Source: Gaoshiqia sediminis
GTDB lineage: Bacteria > Bacteroidota > Bacteroidia > Bacteroidales > Prolixibacteraceae
NCBI RefSeq assembly: GCF_025907915.1
Contig: NZ_JAPAAF010000002.1
Coordinates: 1 to 64,000 of the forward strand
Direction of reading: 5' to 3'
DNA: 64,000 nucleotides
Numbering within the stretch: the first letter of the stretch is position 1; each line of letters starts with the position of its first letter. Of the stretch, positions 62,582 to 64,000 are shown piece by piece. The notes beneath the pieces are model-generated. The model searched no databases and was not told where the DNA came from. It worked only from the letters and a program-made list of their open reading frames with translations. The position numbers were made by a program, and so were the translations under genes.

Positions 62582-63298
62582 ATGAGTTTGCAACATATAC
62601 AGGTCATTGCATTTGATGCCGATGACACTCTTTGGGAAAACGAAAACTTTTTTAGGGAAGCCGAACACGACTTTTGCCGGGTGATGGCCGAATTTCAACC
62701 CGACAAAAAAGTGATGGAAGCCTTGTACCGCACCGAAGTGCAAAACATGGAACTTTACGGGTACGGTATCAAGGCTTTCATTCTTTCGTTAATTGAAACG
62801 GCGCTGCTGGTGTCGGATAAAAAAGTGAGGCCGGAACAAATAGAAGCCATCATCGGTATCGGGAAAGACATGCTGCAAAAGGATGTGATTTTGCTGGACG
62901 GCATCGTGGACCTGCTCGACAAACTGTACGGCAAGTACCGGCTGGTGCTGGCTACCAAGGGCGATTTACTCGACCAGGAGCGGAAGCTGAAGAAATCGGG
63001 ACTGCTGAAGTATTTTCACCACATCGAGATCATGACCCACAAGCGAAAGGAAAACTACCAGGAACTGCTGAAACACCTCGACATTCCGGCCGAAAATCTG
63101 CTGATGGTAGGTAATTCGCTGAAGTCCGATATCTTGCCTGTTATTGAGCTGGGCGGTTATGGCGCGCATATTCCGTACTACACCACCTGGATCTTTGAGC
63201 AGATGGACCCCAAAGATATTCAGAGCGAGCGCTTTTTTGAACTGAAACAAATTCACGAAGTTTTAGACCTGTTCAGCGAAACGTTTTTATACACTTAA
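62582..63298 (+). CDS. HAD family hydrolase
   Basis: A 238-residue HAD-superfamily phosphatase. Motif I is FDADDTLWENE, motif II lies in VLATKGD, motif III uses a Lys in MTHKRKENY, and motif IV is VGNSLKSDILP. It has a helical cap (about 20-95) as in subfamily I. It probably dephosphorylates a small metabolite; the substrate is unknown. It has its own promoter element and is followed 3 bp later by a DUF2797-type gene. Confidence 0.92.
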   Translation: MSLQHIQVIAFDADDTLWENENFFREAEHDFCRVMAEFQPDKKVMEALYRTEVQNMELYGYGIKAFILSLIETALLVSDKKVRPEQIEAIIGIGKDMLQKDVILLDGIVDLLDKLYGKYRLVLATKGDLLDQERKLKKSGLLKYFHHIEIMTHKRKENYQELLKHLDIPAENLLMVGNSLKSDILPVIELGGYGAHIPYYTTWIFEQMDPKDIQSERFFELKQIHEVLDLFSETFLYT

Positions 63299-63301
63299 AC
63301 T

Positions 63302-64000
63302 ATGGAATACAAGGGAAATATCCTGAAAATGCGCACCGAGCCTGACGAACCTATCCGGTATTTTTTGCCGGTGGGCGAACAGGAAATCGACATGAACGCT
63401 CTTTTGGGCAAGTCCATCCGTTTTCAGTTCAACGGGCAAATCAACTGCATTGCCTGCGGGAAAAAGACGAAAACTTCCTTCGGGCAGGGCTTCTGTTATG
63501 CCTGTTTTCAAACTGTTCCTGAGGCCAGCGAGACCGTTATGCGCCCGGAACTGTCTAAAGCCCAATTCGGCATTGCCCGCGATCTGGAATGGGCCCGCGA
63601 GCACGACCTGATCGATCACTATGTGTATCTGGCCGTTTCAAGCGAGCTGAAAGTGGGCGTTACCCGTCATCATCAAATCCCCACCCGTTGGATTGACCAG
63701 GGCGCCAGTTATGCCATCCGAGTGGCCAAAACACCCAATCGCCACATTGCCGGGGTAATGGAGGTTTTCCTGAAAAAGCACTTCACCGACAAAACCAACT
63801 GGAGGGCCATGCTGCAAAACAACGTGGCCGAAAACTTCGACCTTGCGGAGGAAAAGGCCAACCTCATACATCTGCTGCCTGCCGAGCTGCAACAGTATGA
63901 ATGTCCCCAAAATGAGGTGATAGCCTTGCATTATCCGGTATTGGAATACCCGGCAAAAATCAACAGTCTTACCTTTGACAAGGATCCCGTGGTTGAAGGA
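63302..64000 (+). CDS. DUF2797-like protein, partial (3' end outside window)
   Basis: An open frame of 233 codons from ATG 63302 to the window edge with no stop. The N-terminal part has two CxxC pairs (CIACGK and CYAC, with FGQGF between), a zinc-ribbon-like feature of DUF2797 proteins. A later segment (YVYLAVSSELKVGVTR then RWIDQGASYAI) resembles a GIY-YIG-type core, so a nuclease-like fold is possible; this is inference. It starts 3 bp after the HAD gene and is likely co-transcribed. Confidence 0.85.
   Translation, partial: MEYKGNILKMRTEPDEPIRYFLPVGEQEIDMNALLGKSIRFQFNGQINCIACGKKTKTSFGQGFCYACFQTVPEASETVMRPELSKAQFGIARDLEWAREHDLIDHYVYLAVSSELKVGVTRHHQIPTRWIDQGASYAIRVAKTPNRHIAGVMEVFLKKHFTDKTNWRAMLQNNVAENFDLAEEKANLIHLLPAELQQYECPQNEVIALHYPVLEYPAKINSLTFDKDPVVEG

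Noticed and set aside
1-64000. CRISPR arrays, insertion sequences or rRNA genes
   Set aside because: Looked for repeats with regular spacers, transposase genes with terminal inverted repeats and rRNA segments; none was seen.

Overview
The window looks like chromosomal DNA of a Bacteroidota bacterium, probably a free-living or sediment Bacteroidales/Marinilabiliales-type organism (class-level placement is firm, family-level is a guess). Reasons: the gene orders dut / TPR lipoprotein / DUF4292 / EnvC-like M23 and DUF4175 / HATPase / ybeY / mnmG / apt / uvrC are typical of the phylum; the tyrosine integrase is of the Bacteroidetes type; many genes carry a TAnnTTTG -7 promoter element at a sensible distance from the start; and Tat-exported Gfo/Idh/MocA oxidoreductases are abundant.

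Layout. 1-1.9 kb: edge of a putative integrated element, with an integrase next to tRNA-Val(GAC). 2-11 kb (+): a membrane-spanning regulator (PLC-like and LamG domains outside, SARP-like DNA-binding domain inside), a tetraheme cytochrome c fused to a SUMF1-like domain, a Tat-exported oxidoreductase, then a GT2 plus membrane glycosyltransferase pair. 11-16.7 kb: aldehyde dehydrogenase, a second Tat oxidoreductase divergent from a second membrane-anchored DNA-binding protein, OsmC, Crp/Fnr. 16.8-26.2 kb (mostly -): envelope and housekeeping genes (EnvC-like, DUF4292, TPR lipoprotein, dut, hemW, Rrf2, LutB-like, rpiB, flippase). 26.3-34.6 kb: glutamine cyclotransferase, ruvB, an RND efflux operon, a lone receiver protein. 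34.6-35.1 kb: AT-rich gap where gene direction flips. 35.1-43.5 kb (+): DUF4175, HATPase, ybeY, mnmG, apt, uvrC, with a perfect parS-like palindrome after mnmG. 43.6-54.7 kb: rsgA, xth, DUF4421, tdh, a TonB receptor with an adjacent NikR-like regulator, cysS, an orphan radical SAM enzyme, a glutamate-synthase-like protein. 55-62.4 kb: sugar locus with two xylose-isomerase-like TIM barrels, two Gfo/Idh/MocA proteins and a GH2 beta-mannosidase. 62.6-64 kb: HAD hydrolase and the start of a DUF2797 protein that runs off the edge.

The most unusual material is (i) the 2-7.7 kb regulator / cytochrome-SUMF1 / Tat oxidoreductase set, which could be a periplasmic sugar-oxidation system with its own transmembrane transcription factor; (ii) the NikR-like / TonB receptor pair, where the nickel site is altered and an identical pair of GTGTTAC repeats 21 bp apart precedes both genes; and (iii) the parS-like site near a direction switch, hinting at proximity to the replication origin. 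No CRISPR array, rRNA or insertion sequence was seen.
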